Shown here one piece after another: positions 17,247 to 25,526 of a stretch of 64,000 nucleotides of DNA (position 1 is the stretch's first letter; each line of letters opens with the position of its first letter). Source of the stretch: an uncultured SAR324 cluster bacterium. GTDB taxonomy: Bacteria; SAR324; NAC60-12. A program made the position numbers and the translations under genes. The stretch covers positions 76,961 through 140,960 of the forward strand of contig CACERX010000001.1 of the NCBI GenBank assembly GCA_902562015.1. The letters are read 5' to 3'. The notes beneath the pieces were generated by a model that saw nothing but the letters and a program-made list of their open reading frames with translations, did not search any database and was not told the origin of the DNA.

Positions 17247-18419
17247 ATGAGAAAAATATTATTCTGGATTTCAGTTTCTGCATCACTGGTTATAAGTCAG
17301 ATTGCAATAGCTGAAACAGTTAAAATTGGATTTGTAACTACACTTACGGGTGGTGCCGGTGCTATTGGGAATGATATGCGTGATGCCGTTGAGCTGGCAC
17401 TTGATCACCTGGGAAGAAAAATGTCAGGCTCAGATGTGAAAATGTTTTATGAAGACGATACTTTTAAACCTGATGTTGGAAAACAAAAAACGGAGAAGTT
17501 AGTAAAAAAGGACAAAGTTCATTTTGTTTCAGGATATATATGGAGTCATGTTCTAATGGCTTCACGTAATTCTGTTGTAGGTAAGGGACCGTTCATGATT
17601 TCCTCCAATGCAGGTCCTGGTCCGGTTGCCGGGAAACTGTGCCATGAAGATTTTTTCTCAACATCATGGCAAAACGATCAAACTACCATGGCAATGGGTG
17701 AGGTACTTAATCAACTGGGTATAAAGAATCTCTACATTATGGCTCCAAACTATGCTGCTGGGAAAAACATGGTTGCCGGAGTAACAAGAACATTTAAGGG
17801 AAATATCGTTGGGAAAGATATGACAAAGTTTCCTGCACAGATCGATTTTTCAGCAGAACTTGCAAAGATTCGCTCTGCTAACCCCGACGCAGTATTTGTA
17901 TTTTATCCGGGGAAACATGGTCTTCAGATAGTCAAACAGTATTCACAAGCAGGATTGCAGGGTAAAATCCCTTTTTACTCAGCTTTCACAGTAGATTCAT
18001 TAAACCTTCCACGCTTGAAAGGTCTGGCAGAAGGTAGCTTGATGACACAATTCTGGGCACCGGATCTTGATAATCCCGTAAATACGCGTTTTGTCGCAGA
18101 TTACCGTAAAAAGACAGGACGTTATCCAACATTCTACGCAGCACAATCTTATGACACAATTATGCTTATCAACAGTGCAGTTGAATCTGTAGGAGGGAAT
18201 TTATCAAATAAAAAAGGTATGCGAAAAGCAATGCGCAAAGCTGAATTCCCATCTGTTCGTGGACCTTTTAAATATGGTAACAACCATTTTCCTATCCAAA
18301 ACTTTTACTTGCGTAAAGTAATTAAAGATTCCGAGGGAAACTACACAACCAGTATTGTGAAAACCGTTTACACAAATCACCAAGATACTTACGCAAAGGA
18401 TTGTAAAATGTCCTGGTAG
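17247..18419 (+). CDS. ABC transporter periplasmic binding protein, HAAT (LivK-like) family
   Basis: This 390-residue secreted protein has a signal peptide of about 22 residues ending IAIA before the mature ETVKIGFVTTLTGGAGAIG. That mature start is the typical first strand and ligand-binding loop of type I periplasmic binding proteins for branched-chain amino acids, amides or urea. FVSGYIWSHVLMASRN and NPDAVFVFYPGKHG are the domain-hinge strands. A good AAGGAGA ribosome binding site supports the ATG. It heads a cluster with two permeases and two ATPases. The protein lacks a lipobox, so it is freely periplasmic. HAAT binding proteins range over amino acids, urea, short amides and aromatic acids, so I do not name a substrate. 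Confidence 0.9.
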   Translation: MRKILFWISVSASLVISQIAIAETVKIGFVTTLTGGAGAIGNDMRDAVELALDHLGRKMSGSDVKMFYEDDTFKPDVGKQKTEKLVKKDKVHFVSGYIWSHVLMASRNSVVGKGPFMISSNAGPGPVAGKLCHEDFFSTSWQNDQTTMAMGEVLNQLGIKNLYIMAPNYAAGKNMVAGVTRTFKGNIVGKDMTKFPAQIDFSAELAKIRSANPDAVFVFYPGKHGLQIVKQYSQAGLQGKIPFYSAFTVDSLNLPRLKGLAEGSLMTQFWAPDLDNPVNTRFVADYRKKTGRYPTFYAAQSYDTIMLINSAVESVGGNLSNKKGMRKAMRKAEFPSVRGPFKYGNNHFPIQNFYLRKVIKDSEGNYTTSIVKTVYTNHQDTYAKDCKMSW

Positions 18420-18432
18420 CATTACTTTTTTT

Positions 18433-18453
18433 GGAGGGACTTTTTGTCCCTCC
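18433..18453 (+). terminator. Intercistronic hairpin after the binding-protein gene
   Basis: GGAGGGAC (18433-18440) and GTCCCTCC (18446-18453) form a perfect 8-bp GC-rich stem with a TTTTT loop, 13 bases after the stop. The following sequence (ATATCTT) is a poor T run, so partial termination or 3'-end protection is likelier than full termination. It would let binding protein exceed permease, as is usual for such operons. Confidence 0.6.
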
Positions 18454-18644
18454 ATATCTTGATTACTCCCTTCCACAATTCAACCTTAAAGACAATGTCA
18501 AAATTTCCCAAGATTTATTCTATGTATAAAATATACTGAAATATTTTTTGTATTATGCTGAATTTTATGCAAGTTATTGATTTAGTTATTTAAATTGTTA
18601 AACATAATTTCCAATAAAAACATTTCAATACAATTAAGGTCCTG

Positions 18645-19568
18645 GTGAACTGGGTACTGCTTCTAGAGCAAACGCTTAATGGTTTACAATTAGGTGTACT
18701 GCTGTTTCTGCTTGCAGCAGGACTCACTTTAATTTTTGGTATCATGGACCTGATTAACTTGGCACATGGATCTCTCTACATGATGGGAGCCTACTTTGCC
18801 GCAACATTTACAAATTGGACAGAATCTTTTTTCCTTGGATTACTTCTTACTTTGCCGGCATGCATGCTGTTTGGAATGTTATTAGAAATCATTGCTATAC
18901 GTAAACTCTATACAAGAAGTCATCTTGATCAAGTTCTGGCAACCTTCGGTCTCATCTTTTTTTTTAATGAATTTGTACGACTATTATGGGGCCCTATCGG
19001 ACTCGACATTCCACTTCCAGAAATGTTAAACGGCAGTGTCGAACTGATTTTTGGAATAAGATATCCCGTATTTAGACTGGCAATTATTGCTGTGGGAATA
19101 ACAGTAGCCCTTTTACTTTACTTACTCATATCCCGTACAAAATTAGGCATGCTGATTAGGGCCGGGGCAAGCAACCGTAAAATGGTAGGTGCGCTTGGAG
19201 TAAATATAAACCTACTCTACACTATTGTTTTTGGTTTAGGTGCTGCGCTTGCAGGTTTGGCGGGATTGATGGCAGCCCCAATCATGACTGTGGAAATTGG
19301 AATGGGAGAAGGAATATTGATATTAACCTTTGTAGTCATAGTTATTGGAGGTGTTGGCTCAATTCGCGGAGCATTTTTAGCAGCACTTCTAGTGGGTTTT
19401 ATTGATACTGTAGGCAGATCTTTCCTTCCGGACATATTAGGACTTTTTGTTTCCAACGATGTTGCAGATACAGCAGCCCCTGCCATTTCTTCAATGCTGA
19501 CCTATGTTCTAATGGCACTAATTCTGGCGATCAGGCCAAAAGGACTTTTCCCACCAAAAGGAGTATAA
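18645..19568 (+). CDS. HAAT-family ABC transporter permease (LivH-like)
   Basis: This 307-residue inner-membrane permease has about eight hydrophobic segments. The N-terminal LLAAGLTLIFGIMDLINLAHGSLYMMGAY is the LivH signature, and GVGSIRGAFLAALLVGFIDT near residue 240 is the conserved cytoplasmic EAA-like region of the family. GTG 18645 is preferred since the hydrophobic N-terminus begins right after it. The gene ends immediately before the LivM-like start, with TAA followed by ATG. It forms the membrane pore with the next gene product for substrate delivered by the upstream binding protein. Confidence 0.9.
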   Translation: MNWVLLLEQTLNGLQLGVLLFLLAAGLTLIFGIMDLINLAHGSLYMMGAYFAATFTNWTESFFLGLLLTLPACMLFGMLLEIIAIRKLYTRSHLDQVLATFGLIFFFNEFVRLLWGPIGLDIPLPEMLNGSVELIFGIRYPVFRLAIIAVGITVALLLYLLISRTKLGMLIRAGASNRKMVGALGVNINLLYTIVFGLGAALAGLAGLMAAPIMTVEIGMGEGILILTFVVIVIGGVGSIRGAFLAALLVGFIDTVGRSFLPDILGLFVSNDVADTAAPAISSMLTYVLMALILAIRPKGLFPPKGV

Positions 19569-20552
19569 ATGAACTGGTCCCCTCGTACAGTTTTAATTGC
19601 CATATTAATGACAGGATTAGCTGCAATCCCATTGATTTCTGAAGCTATTGATGAGCCTTTTTACACAGTAATGTTTTCGAGAATGCTCATACTTTCTATT
19701 GGAGCAATTAGCCTAAATCTTATCTTGGGATTTGGTGGAATGGTAAGTTTTGGTCATTCAGTTTATCTGGGGATTGGATCATATGTAGTTGGAATTGGAA
19801 CATTACACGCCATTGAAGACAGTGTATCCTGGATGTCAAACGGATTCATTCATATTTGCGTTGCAGTTGCCGTTTCTGCATTAACTGCGTTAATTATTGG
19901 AGCTATTTCACTGCGTACTCGAGGAATTTATTTCATTATGATTACACTCGCTTTTGCTCAAATGTTCTATTTTATTGCTGTAGGGAATGATAATTATGGT
20001 GGAGATGATGGACTAAGCCTTTATACAAGAAGCGAGTTTAATGAATTACTGGATCTTTCAAATGATAACATCCTTTACTATCTTAATTTTATATTCATGA
20101 TTGTTTTTTTGTATTTTTCTCACCGCCTGATCAATTCTCGTTTCGGTATGCTAATCCGCGGAGCAAAATCTAATGAAAAAAGAATGGAAACTATTGGATT
20201 CCCTGTTTATCGTTACCGTCTTGTAGCTTTTGTACTTGCTGGAGCTATTTGTGGAATAGCAGGGGTATTGTCCGCAAATCAAACAGATTTTGTCAGTCCT
20301 GCTGTTATGCATTGGACTCGTTCTGGAGAATTAATTATTATGGTTGTGCTAGGTGGTATGGGGACACTTTTTGGCCCTGTTATTGGCGCGGTAGCATTTT
20401 TGTTTTTGGAAGAATTTCTTTCGGAAATCACGGAATACTGGCAGATAATTTTTGGTCCAATGCTTGTGCTTATTGTAATATTTGGGAAAGGTGGAATTGA
20501 TGGAATTTTAATTAGACTAGACAAGTGGTGGCAAACAAAAAAATATATGTAA
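19569..20552 (+). CDS. HAAT-family ABC transporter permease (LivM-like)
   Basis: This 327-residue membrane protein has the LivM plan: LNLILGFGGMVSFGHSVYLGIGSY (about 48-71) is the family signature near the second helix. IGAISLRTRGIYFIMITLAFAQM follows, and GGMGTLFGPVIGAVAFLFLEE near residue 258 is the ATPase-facing loop. It starts directly after the LivH-like stop with no gap, which implies translational coupling, with AAAGGAG as ribosome binding site. It pairs with the LivH-like subunit. Confidence 0.9.
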   Translation: MNWSPRTVLIAILMTGLAAIPLISEAIDEPFYTVMFSRMLILSIGAISLNLILGFGGMVSFGHSVYLGIGSYVVGIGTLHAIEDSVSWMSNGFIHICVAVAVSALTALIIGAISLRTRGIYFIMITLAFAQMFYFIAVGNDNYGGDDGLSLYTRSEFNELLDLSNDNILYYLNFIFMIVFLYFSHRLINSRFGMLIRGAKSNEKRMETIGFPVYRYRLVAFVLAGAICGIAGVLSANQTDFVSPAVMHWTRSGELIIMVVLGGMGTLFGPVIGAVAFLFLEEFLSEITEYWQIIFGPMLVLIVIFGKGGIDGILIRLDKWWQTKKYM

Positions 20553-20570
20553 TTTATAAAATACTCAAAA

Positions 20571-21317
20571 ATGTTAATAGTTGATTCTCTTGTTAAATCA
20601 TTTGGAGGGTTATTGGCCATTGACGATCTTTCCTTTCATGTGCAGGAAGGAGAAATTCATGCTGTAATTGGACCTAATGGTGCAGGAAAAACCACTTTGA
20701 TAAGCCAGCTTAGTGGTGAAATAAAATCTGATTCAGGAACTGTTTTGTTTGATGGAATAAATATTTCAGGTATGGATGTACATTTGCGCTCTTCACTTGG
20801 AATTGCACGTTCATTTCAAATTACGAATATTTTTCTTGATTTAACTACACATGACAATGTATCTCTTGCAGTACAGGCTCATGCAGGTCATTCATTTAAA
20901 TTCTGGAAAGAAGCCAGAAAAGATCATGAACTCAGACAACCTGCGCTGGAATTTTTGAAGCAAGTTGGTCTAGAAAAGAGAGCAGAAGTTGTGGCAGGAC
21001 AACTATCACATGGTGAGCATCGTCAGTTGGAAATTGCAATGGCTTTGGCAACGCGACCTAAATTATTGCTTCTTGACGAACCTATGGCAGGAATGGGCCA
21101 AAAAGAATCACTAGCAATGGTTGAAATTATACGGGAACTTAAAGGCAAATTAACCATCCTGCTTATAGAACATGATATGGATGTGGTTTTCACTTTGGCA
21201 GATAAGATCACAGTGCTTTTAAATGGCAGATGTATCGCAACTGATAGTCCAGAGAGCATTCGGAAGAATCCTGAAGTAAAAAAGGCATATCTTGGAGAGG
21301 ATAATATTGATGCTTGA
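20571..21317 (+). CDS. HAAT-family ABC transporter ATPase (LivG-like)
   Basis: This 248-residue ATPase has Walker A GPNGAGKTT near residues 35-43, the signature variant LSHGEHRQLEIAMAL (His replaces the first Gly of LSGGE, as is usual in LivG-type subunits), Walker B LLLLDEPMAGM, and the switch His in LLIEHDMDVV. The early RSFQITNIF is the Q-loop region typical of LivG. It energises import through the LivH/LivM-like pore. Its last eight bases overlap the likely start of the next ATPase gene, indicating coupled translation. Confidence 0.92.
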   Translation: MLIVDSLVKSFGGLLAIDDLSFHVQEGEIHAVIGPNGAGKTTLISQLSGEIKSDSGTVLFDGINISGMDVHLRSSLGIARSFQITNIFLDLTTHDNVSLAVQAHAGHSFKFWKEARKDHELRQPALEFLKQVGLEKRAEVVAGQLSHGEHRQLEIAMALATRPKLLLLDEPMAGMGQKESLAMVEIIRELKGKLTILLIEHDMDVVFTLADKITVLLNGRCIATDSPESIRKNPEVKKAYLGEDNIDA

Positions 21318-22011
21318 AATAAACAACATGGAAACTTCTTATGGCCAGAGTCAAGTACTGTACGGTATTGATCTGAAGATAAATCAGGGTGAAGTTGTCA
21401 CCCTTATTGGACGCAACGGCATGGGGAAAACAACTACAATTAATTCCATTATGGGTCTGATTAAAATAAAATCCGGTTTAATTATTTTTGATGGGAATCA
21501 TGTCCAAAATAAACCACCATACAAAGTTGCTAGAACAGGTATTGGCCTGGTGCCTGAAGGTCGACAAATTTTTCCAAATCTAAGCGTATATGAAAACCTC
21601 GAGGCAACCTCTTCAAACAGGTACAAAAATAGTAATCCGTGGACACTCAATAGAGTTTTAAAACTATTCCCACGATTGAATGACAGATTAAAAAATATGG
21701 GGAATCAGCTATCAGGAGGAGAACAGCAAATGCTAGCAATTGGGCGTGCATTGATGACAAACCCCCGACTGCTGATCTTGGATGAAGCTACAGAAGGGCT
21801 TGCTCCTTTAATCAAGAAGGAAATTTGGGATTGTTTAAAAGATTTAAAATCATCTGGACAGTCAATCCTTGTGGTAGATAAAAACATTAAGGCCCTTACA
21901 GACCTTGCTGATCGACATTATATAATGGAAAAAGGTAAAATTGTTTGGATTGGGGATTCATCGAAACTGAACTCAAATAAAGAAATTCAAAATCAATATT
22001 TGGGAATTTAG
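21310..22011 (+). CDS. HAAT-family ABC transporter ATPase (LivF-like)
   Basis: This is a second ATPase of 233 residues from ATG 21310. Walker A is GRNGMGKTT, the signature is the canonical LSGGEQQMLAIGRAL, and Walker B is LLILDEATEGLAP, the LivF-type sequence. The open frame extends back to a TTG at 21292, but GGAGAGG at 21294-21300 is a ribosome binding site placed for ATG 21310. That ATG overlaps the LivG-like stop (8-base overlap), so 21310 is chosen. It completes a full five-gene importer and is followed by the convergent flagellin gene. Confidence 0.9.
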   Translation: MLEINNMETSYGQSQVLYGIDLKINQGEVVTLIGRNGMGKTTTINSIMGLIKIKSGLIIFDGNHVQNKPPYKVARTGIGLVPEGRQIFPNLSVYENLEATSSNRYKNSNPWTLNRVLKLFPRLNDRLKNMGNQLSGGEQQMLAIGRALMTNPRLLILDEATEGLAPLIKKEIWDCLKDLKSSGQSILVVDKNIKALTDLADRHYIMEKGKIVWIGDSSKLNSNKEIQNQYLGI

Positions 22012-22044
22012 CAAAACATTTTTTAAATGCTGCCTGTTACCACT

Positions 22045-22059
22045 TAACTTTTTAAGTTA
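22045..22059. terminator. Possible bidirectional terminator between importer and flagellin
   Basis: TAACTT (22045-22050) and AAGTTA (22054-22059) form a 6-bp stem with a TTT loop in the 55-base gap between the converging LivF-like and flagellin genes. The stem is AT-rich and weak. Confidence 0.35.
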
Positions 22060-22066
22060 TGAAATA

Positions 22067-23674
22067 TCAGCCTTGAAGTAATGTCAGCACATTTTCAGGT
22101 AGTTGATTAGCTTGAGCCTGCATCGATTGACTTGCAGAAAGCAGAATCTGATTTCCTGTCAATTTTGACATCTCTGAAGCCATATCTGTGTCTCTAATTG
22201 TTGACTCTCCTTTTGTTATATTTTCTTCAGCGATCCTTAATGAATTAAGATTGCTTTCGACTGCATTTTTCTGAAATGCTCCAATTCTGCCTCGATAAAT
22301 TGTAATTTCATCAATCGCTTTATCAATTATTCTCCCAGCATCATTGGCACCTTCTTTACTCGTTAAATCAATATCATAAAGACTTTTAAATCCGCTTTCA
22401 TTTTCTACACCCATTCCCAAGTTATTTGTACGAATGCTTTTCAATGAGAAACTGCTCTCCATTCCTGGTTTAGGCCCAAGATTTACATTCTTAGTCTGTT
22501 GAGAAACATGTACATAACCTTCAATCATTGGGTTTTCAGGTGAACCAACAATTTCCTCCTGGGTTTCTTCAACGAATTCTAAACCAATGAATTCTCCCAG
22601 CTCGTTTTTTATAGGGACTTCTTTTAATCCTATTGTGCGATCATATTGGACCGTAATTCCCTTTGCAGGCGATCCCCCATGGATGGCAGTTAAATACTGA
22701 CCTTTTCCTCTGGCAGCCTGACCGCCAATTCTTCCGGCTACATCAATACCTGGTTCAGCTAGCTCTGCTATATTAGCTTGTTTTGTCAACAAACCCGGAA
22801 GATTAGTCGTTACAGAAAAAGTGTGGTCTTCACCAAACTCCTTGTGCCTTAAGTAAAAAGTTGTATCTGGTGTCTCAAATGCCTCTAATGCTAATCCAGT
22901 GGATTTTATTCCTTCCTTTATTGCATGCATTACTATACCACGAATATCTGCAGATGCTTGCTCAGCAGGAAAGCGTAAAGGATCTCGCCTGTGATTAGAC
23001 AGAATTTCTTCAATGTTTTTGTTAACTACTCCTGAACTAGTATCTATTTCGACATTCTGGCCCCCTTCATTCAATAATATTCTTACCCCCGAAGCAATAT
23101 TATCTACAGTCAATGGGATACTACCTTTTTTAAATGCCTGTGTACCTACTTGAGAAATATCAACTTCATATCCTTCTACAGGAGAAGCCTTTGTATCAGT
23201 TTCTGCACTCACAAATCTTAAATTATCTCCAACAGTGGCTCCATTTGTACCCAAGCTTCCATCAAGCAAATTTTTACCATTAAACATGGCTGTTTCCACT
23301 ATTCGGTCTAAAGTTACAAGAAGGTCATCAACCTCCTGCTGATCTGCTTCAACCATACTTTCATCGTTCACCGCTTCATTTGCTGCATGAACTGAAAGCT
23401 GTTTAAGTGTTATCAAAATGTTACTGAATTCACTTAGGGCTCCTTCAGCTGTTTGAAACATTGCAATTGCACTGTCATTATTACTGTGAGCCTGTTTCAA
23501 TCCAGCAATTTGTCCTCTTAAACGCTCTGAAGCAATCAAATCAGCTGGTCCATCAGCTGCACTATTTATTCTGGTTCCTGAACTAAGTTTAGAAATTGAA
23601 CTTTTGACATTTTTTAAATTGTTATCTGAGTGCCTCAATGTATTCAGTGACATGGCATTGCTTCTAATTTTCAT
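22067..23674 (-). CDS. fliC: Flagellin with enlarged central domain
   Basis: This 535-residue flagellin has conserved filament-core ends. The N-terminal D0/D1 (about 1-170) has SISKLSSGTRINSAADGPADLIASERLRGQI-type residues, and the C-terminal D1/D0 (about 445-535) has NLNSLRIAEENITKGESTIRDTDMASEM and ends in LTLLQG. Between them about 270 residues form a variable, surface-exposed region with a flagellin_IN-like segment (GVRILLNEGG, about 203-212) and other parts I do not recognise. It has its own sigma-28 promoter and an AGGGAG ribosome binding site. No other flagellar gene is in the window, so it is a separately transcribed late-class gene. Export through the flagellar type III apparatus is expected. 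Confidence 0.93.
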   Translation of the reverse strand: MKIRSNAMSLNTLRHSDNNLKNVKSSISKLSSGTRINSAADGPADLIASERLRGQIAGLKQAHSNNDSAIAMFQTAEGALSEFSNILITLKQLSVHAANEAVNDESMVEADQQEVDDLLVTLDRIVETAMFNGKNLLDGSLGTNGATVGDNLRFVSAETDTKASPVEGYEVDISQVGTQAFKKGSIPLTVDNIASGVRILLNEGGQNVEIDTSSGVVNKNIEEILSNHRRDPLRFPAEQASADIRGIVMHAIKEGIKSTGLALEAFETPDTTFYLRHKEFGEDHTFSVTTNLPGLLTKQANIAELAEPGIDVAGRIGGQAARGKGQYLTAIHGGSPAKGITVQYDRTIGLKEVPIKNELGEFIGLEFVEETQEEIVGSPENPMIEGYVHVSQQTKNVNLGPKPGMESSFSLKSIRTNNLGMGVENESGFKSLYDIDLTSKEGANDAGRIIDKAIDEITIYRGRIGAFQKNAVESNLNSLRIAEENITKGESTIRDTDMASEMSKLTGNQILLSASQSMQAQANQLPENVLTLLQG

Positions 23675-23759
23675 TTTGTTCTCCCTATTGTTTGTCTAAC
23701 TTGTAATGTTTTTCATCAAAGCTGGTTAATTTGCCCAGCTGGAAAAACACTTGTTTTGC

Positions 23760-23786
23760 TTTTCGGAATATTCTGAAAAAACTTTA
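23760..23786 (-). promoter_or_regulatory. Sigma-28 (FliA) promoter of the flagellin gene
   Basis: On the minus strand TAAAGTTT (23786-23779) is a perfect -35 match to the sigma-28 consensus. After exactly 11 bases comes TCCGAAAA (23767-23760), six of eight matches to the -10 consensus GCCGATAA. Spacing, orientation and position about 85 bases upstream of a flagellin ATG all agree. Confidence 0.75.
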
Positions 23787-23822
23787 TTCAAAATTTCAAA
23801 AAAATCACTTTATATTTTAATA

Positions 23823-25043
23823 TTATATATTTGATGGCATCATCTCCACAGTTATCCTGTCCGCTAAAAGCATCCCTTTCGGTGTTAAACAAAAATTATT
23901 ATTTTTCTTTAATGCATGACCCTGTTCATAAAGTAAATTTACATATTGTTCTTGTCTAAGGCTCCATTTCAATTCAAATCGTTCAACCCATCCCTTCAGG
24001 TTTACACCTTTACTACACCTCAATCCTAGCATCAGAAATTCTAATGCAAGCTGAGTATTTGAAAGTTGTTCTTCAAATTGAAAAAGTAAAGTATTTTTTT
24101 TCAAATTGCTAATATAAGTTTTTATTGATCCAATGTTTGCTCTACGAGTCTTCTCATAAAATGAATGGGCACCAGTGCCAAAACCAAGATATTCTTTTCC
24201 TGACCATACAAGCAGGTTATTTCTACTTTCGTTCCCTTTCCTTGAAAAATTTGAAACTTCATACTGAATTAGACCTGCTGCTTTCAATCGACTAACTGCC
24301 CATAAATACATTTCCTCATATTGTTCCTGATTTTCATTAACCCAATTACAGATTTGCATATTTTTACCAAAAGGTGTCCGTTCATGAATTTCAAGTCCAT
24401 ATAAAGATATATGATTAGGATTGTAGGAAATGGCTGCTTCTACATCCATTTTAAACATTGAAACATTTTGTCCAGGTATTCCGAACATCAAATCTATGTT
24501 CCAATTTTGTAAAGGAGAGTTTACTATTTCTTCGCACGCTCTTCGCAAATCAGAAGCACCATGACAACGCCCAAGCTTACTAAGTATAGAGTCTTGGAAA
24601 CTTTGGCCTCCTAAACTCAAGCGATTGACTCCGATTTTAGCAAGATTTTTTAAATATTCCGGATTAACATCTTCAGGATTCATTTCAAACGTAATTTCAA
24701 CATTTTTTGAAAAGGTTAAATGCTCTCTTACTTTTGAAAGCAGATTCGATAATTCAGGTATACTAAGTCGAGATGGAGTCCCTCCGCCGACATAAATCGA
24801 TTCAAGAAATTTTTTATCATTACTCTTTTGACTATCACTCTCTTTCTGACTTTTTCCTTTAATTTCTCCTAAAACCATGTAAATTTCTTTCGACATTTCC
24901 GTAATATATTTACTATGTAAGTCAGAATGGTCTTTACAGACAGCAAAGGAGCAAAATGGGCAAATTTCTCGGCAAAACGGTATATGAAGATAAATAGCTG
25001 ATATGGGGCTATATTTTTTATTTTTTTTGTGTGATTTATACAA
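23823..25043 (-). CDS. hemW: Radical SAM protein HemW (heme chaperone / CPO-like)
   Basis: This 406-residue radical SAM enzyme of the HemN/HemW group begins (after a short basic lead) with IYLHIPFCREICPFCSF, carrying the CxxxCxxC cluster motif. YVGGGTPS follows as the SAM-binding GGGTP, then NPEDV and RLSLGGQSF. HemW rather than HemN is preferred from the shorter length and the lack of the extended N-terminal region of HemN. HemW binds heme and delivers it to respiratory enzymes. The start is TTG at 25043, with AAGG eight bases upstream and no ATG before the cluster motif. It stands alone on the minus strand upstream of the flagellin gene. Confidence 0.85.
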   Translation of the reverse strand: MYKSHKKNKKYSPISAIYLHIPFCREICPFCSFAVCKDHSDLHSKYITEMSKEIYMVLGEIKGKSQKESDSQKSNDKKFLESIYVGGGTPSRLSIPELSNLLSKVREHLTFSKNVEITFEMNPEDVNPEYLKNLAKIGVNRLSLGGQSFQDSILSKLGRCHGASDLRRACEEIVNSPLQNWNIDLMFGIPGQNVSMFKMDVEAAISYNPNHISLYGLEIHERTPFGKNMQICNWVNENQEQYEEMYLWAVSRLKAAGLIQYEVSNFSRKGNESRNNLLVWSGKEYLGFGTGAHSFYEKTRRANIGSIKTYISNLKKNTLLFQFEEQLSNTQLALEFLMLGLRCSKGVNLKGWVERFELKWSLRQEQYVNLLYEQGHALKKNNNFCLTPKGMLLADRITVEMMPSNI

Positions 25044-25526
25044 TTATTTTACCTTAAATATCAGCTTCTTAATTGTTACTATTTGATTTAGCAGGAGATA
25101 TTTTTTGTTGATTTTTTGAATTCTATTACCTAAATTATATTGTCCTTATCCTAGTTATTTTGCTGTGCTGCCAAAAATTCAGGCATACTTCAATATGAGA
25201 TGGTTATTTTGTCTGAATTGAGTCAACAGAATATTTATTTTAGAAATAAATAATTAGGTAAAATTAATTTTTCAGTTAAAATTATTTGAGTTTATTTGAC
25301 TCTTTAATTAATCTATAATTTAATGGTAGTTCGATCTTAAACACTTTAACTATTTAAGGATTTTACTGGAAAATTGTTACTAGTATTCTGCATACGGATG
25401 AATAAATTAGCAATGTGAATCCAACCGAATATACTTGTTCACGAAAGGTATCCTTTAGAGGGATCTAGCGCACCATGGATTTGGTAATCTTCAAAAAATA
25501 GAATACAAATCACTTAAAAGGTATTC
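25044..25526. other. 483-base region upstream of nrdJ
   Basis: AT-rich divergent gap between hemW and nrdJ. A perfect TATAAT at 25314-25319 with a weak TTTATT 17 bases before it would give nrdJ a leader of about 200 bases. The last 130 bases are less AT-rich and may be structured. I looked for a cobalamin riboswitch, plausible for a B12-dependent enzyme, and did not see the B12-box. The ATG has AAAGG five bases upstream. Confidence 0.5.
25291..25319 (+). promoter_or_regulatory. Putative promoter of nrdJ
   Basis: TTTATT (25291-25296), 17-base spacer, TATAAT (25314-25319). The -10 is perfect but the -35 matches only half the consensus. Confidence 0.35.

Noticed and set aside
22067..23674. Prophage or genomic island around the flagellin
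   Set aside because: No integrase, tRNA, phage structural gene or flanking direct repeat is seen; base composition resembles the neighbours.
25330..25526. Cobalamin riboswitch in the nrdJ leader
   Set aside because: No B12-box or the conserved core of the cobalamin riboswitch could be found by eye; only a general structured leader remains possible.
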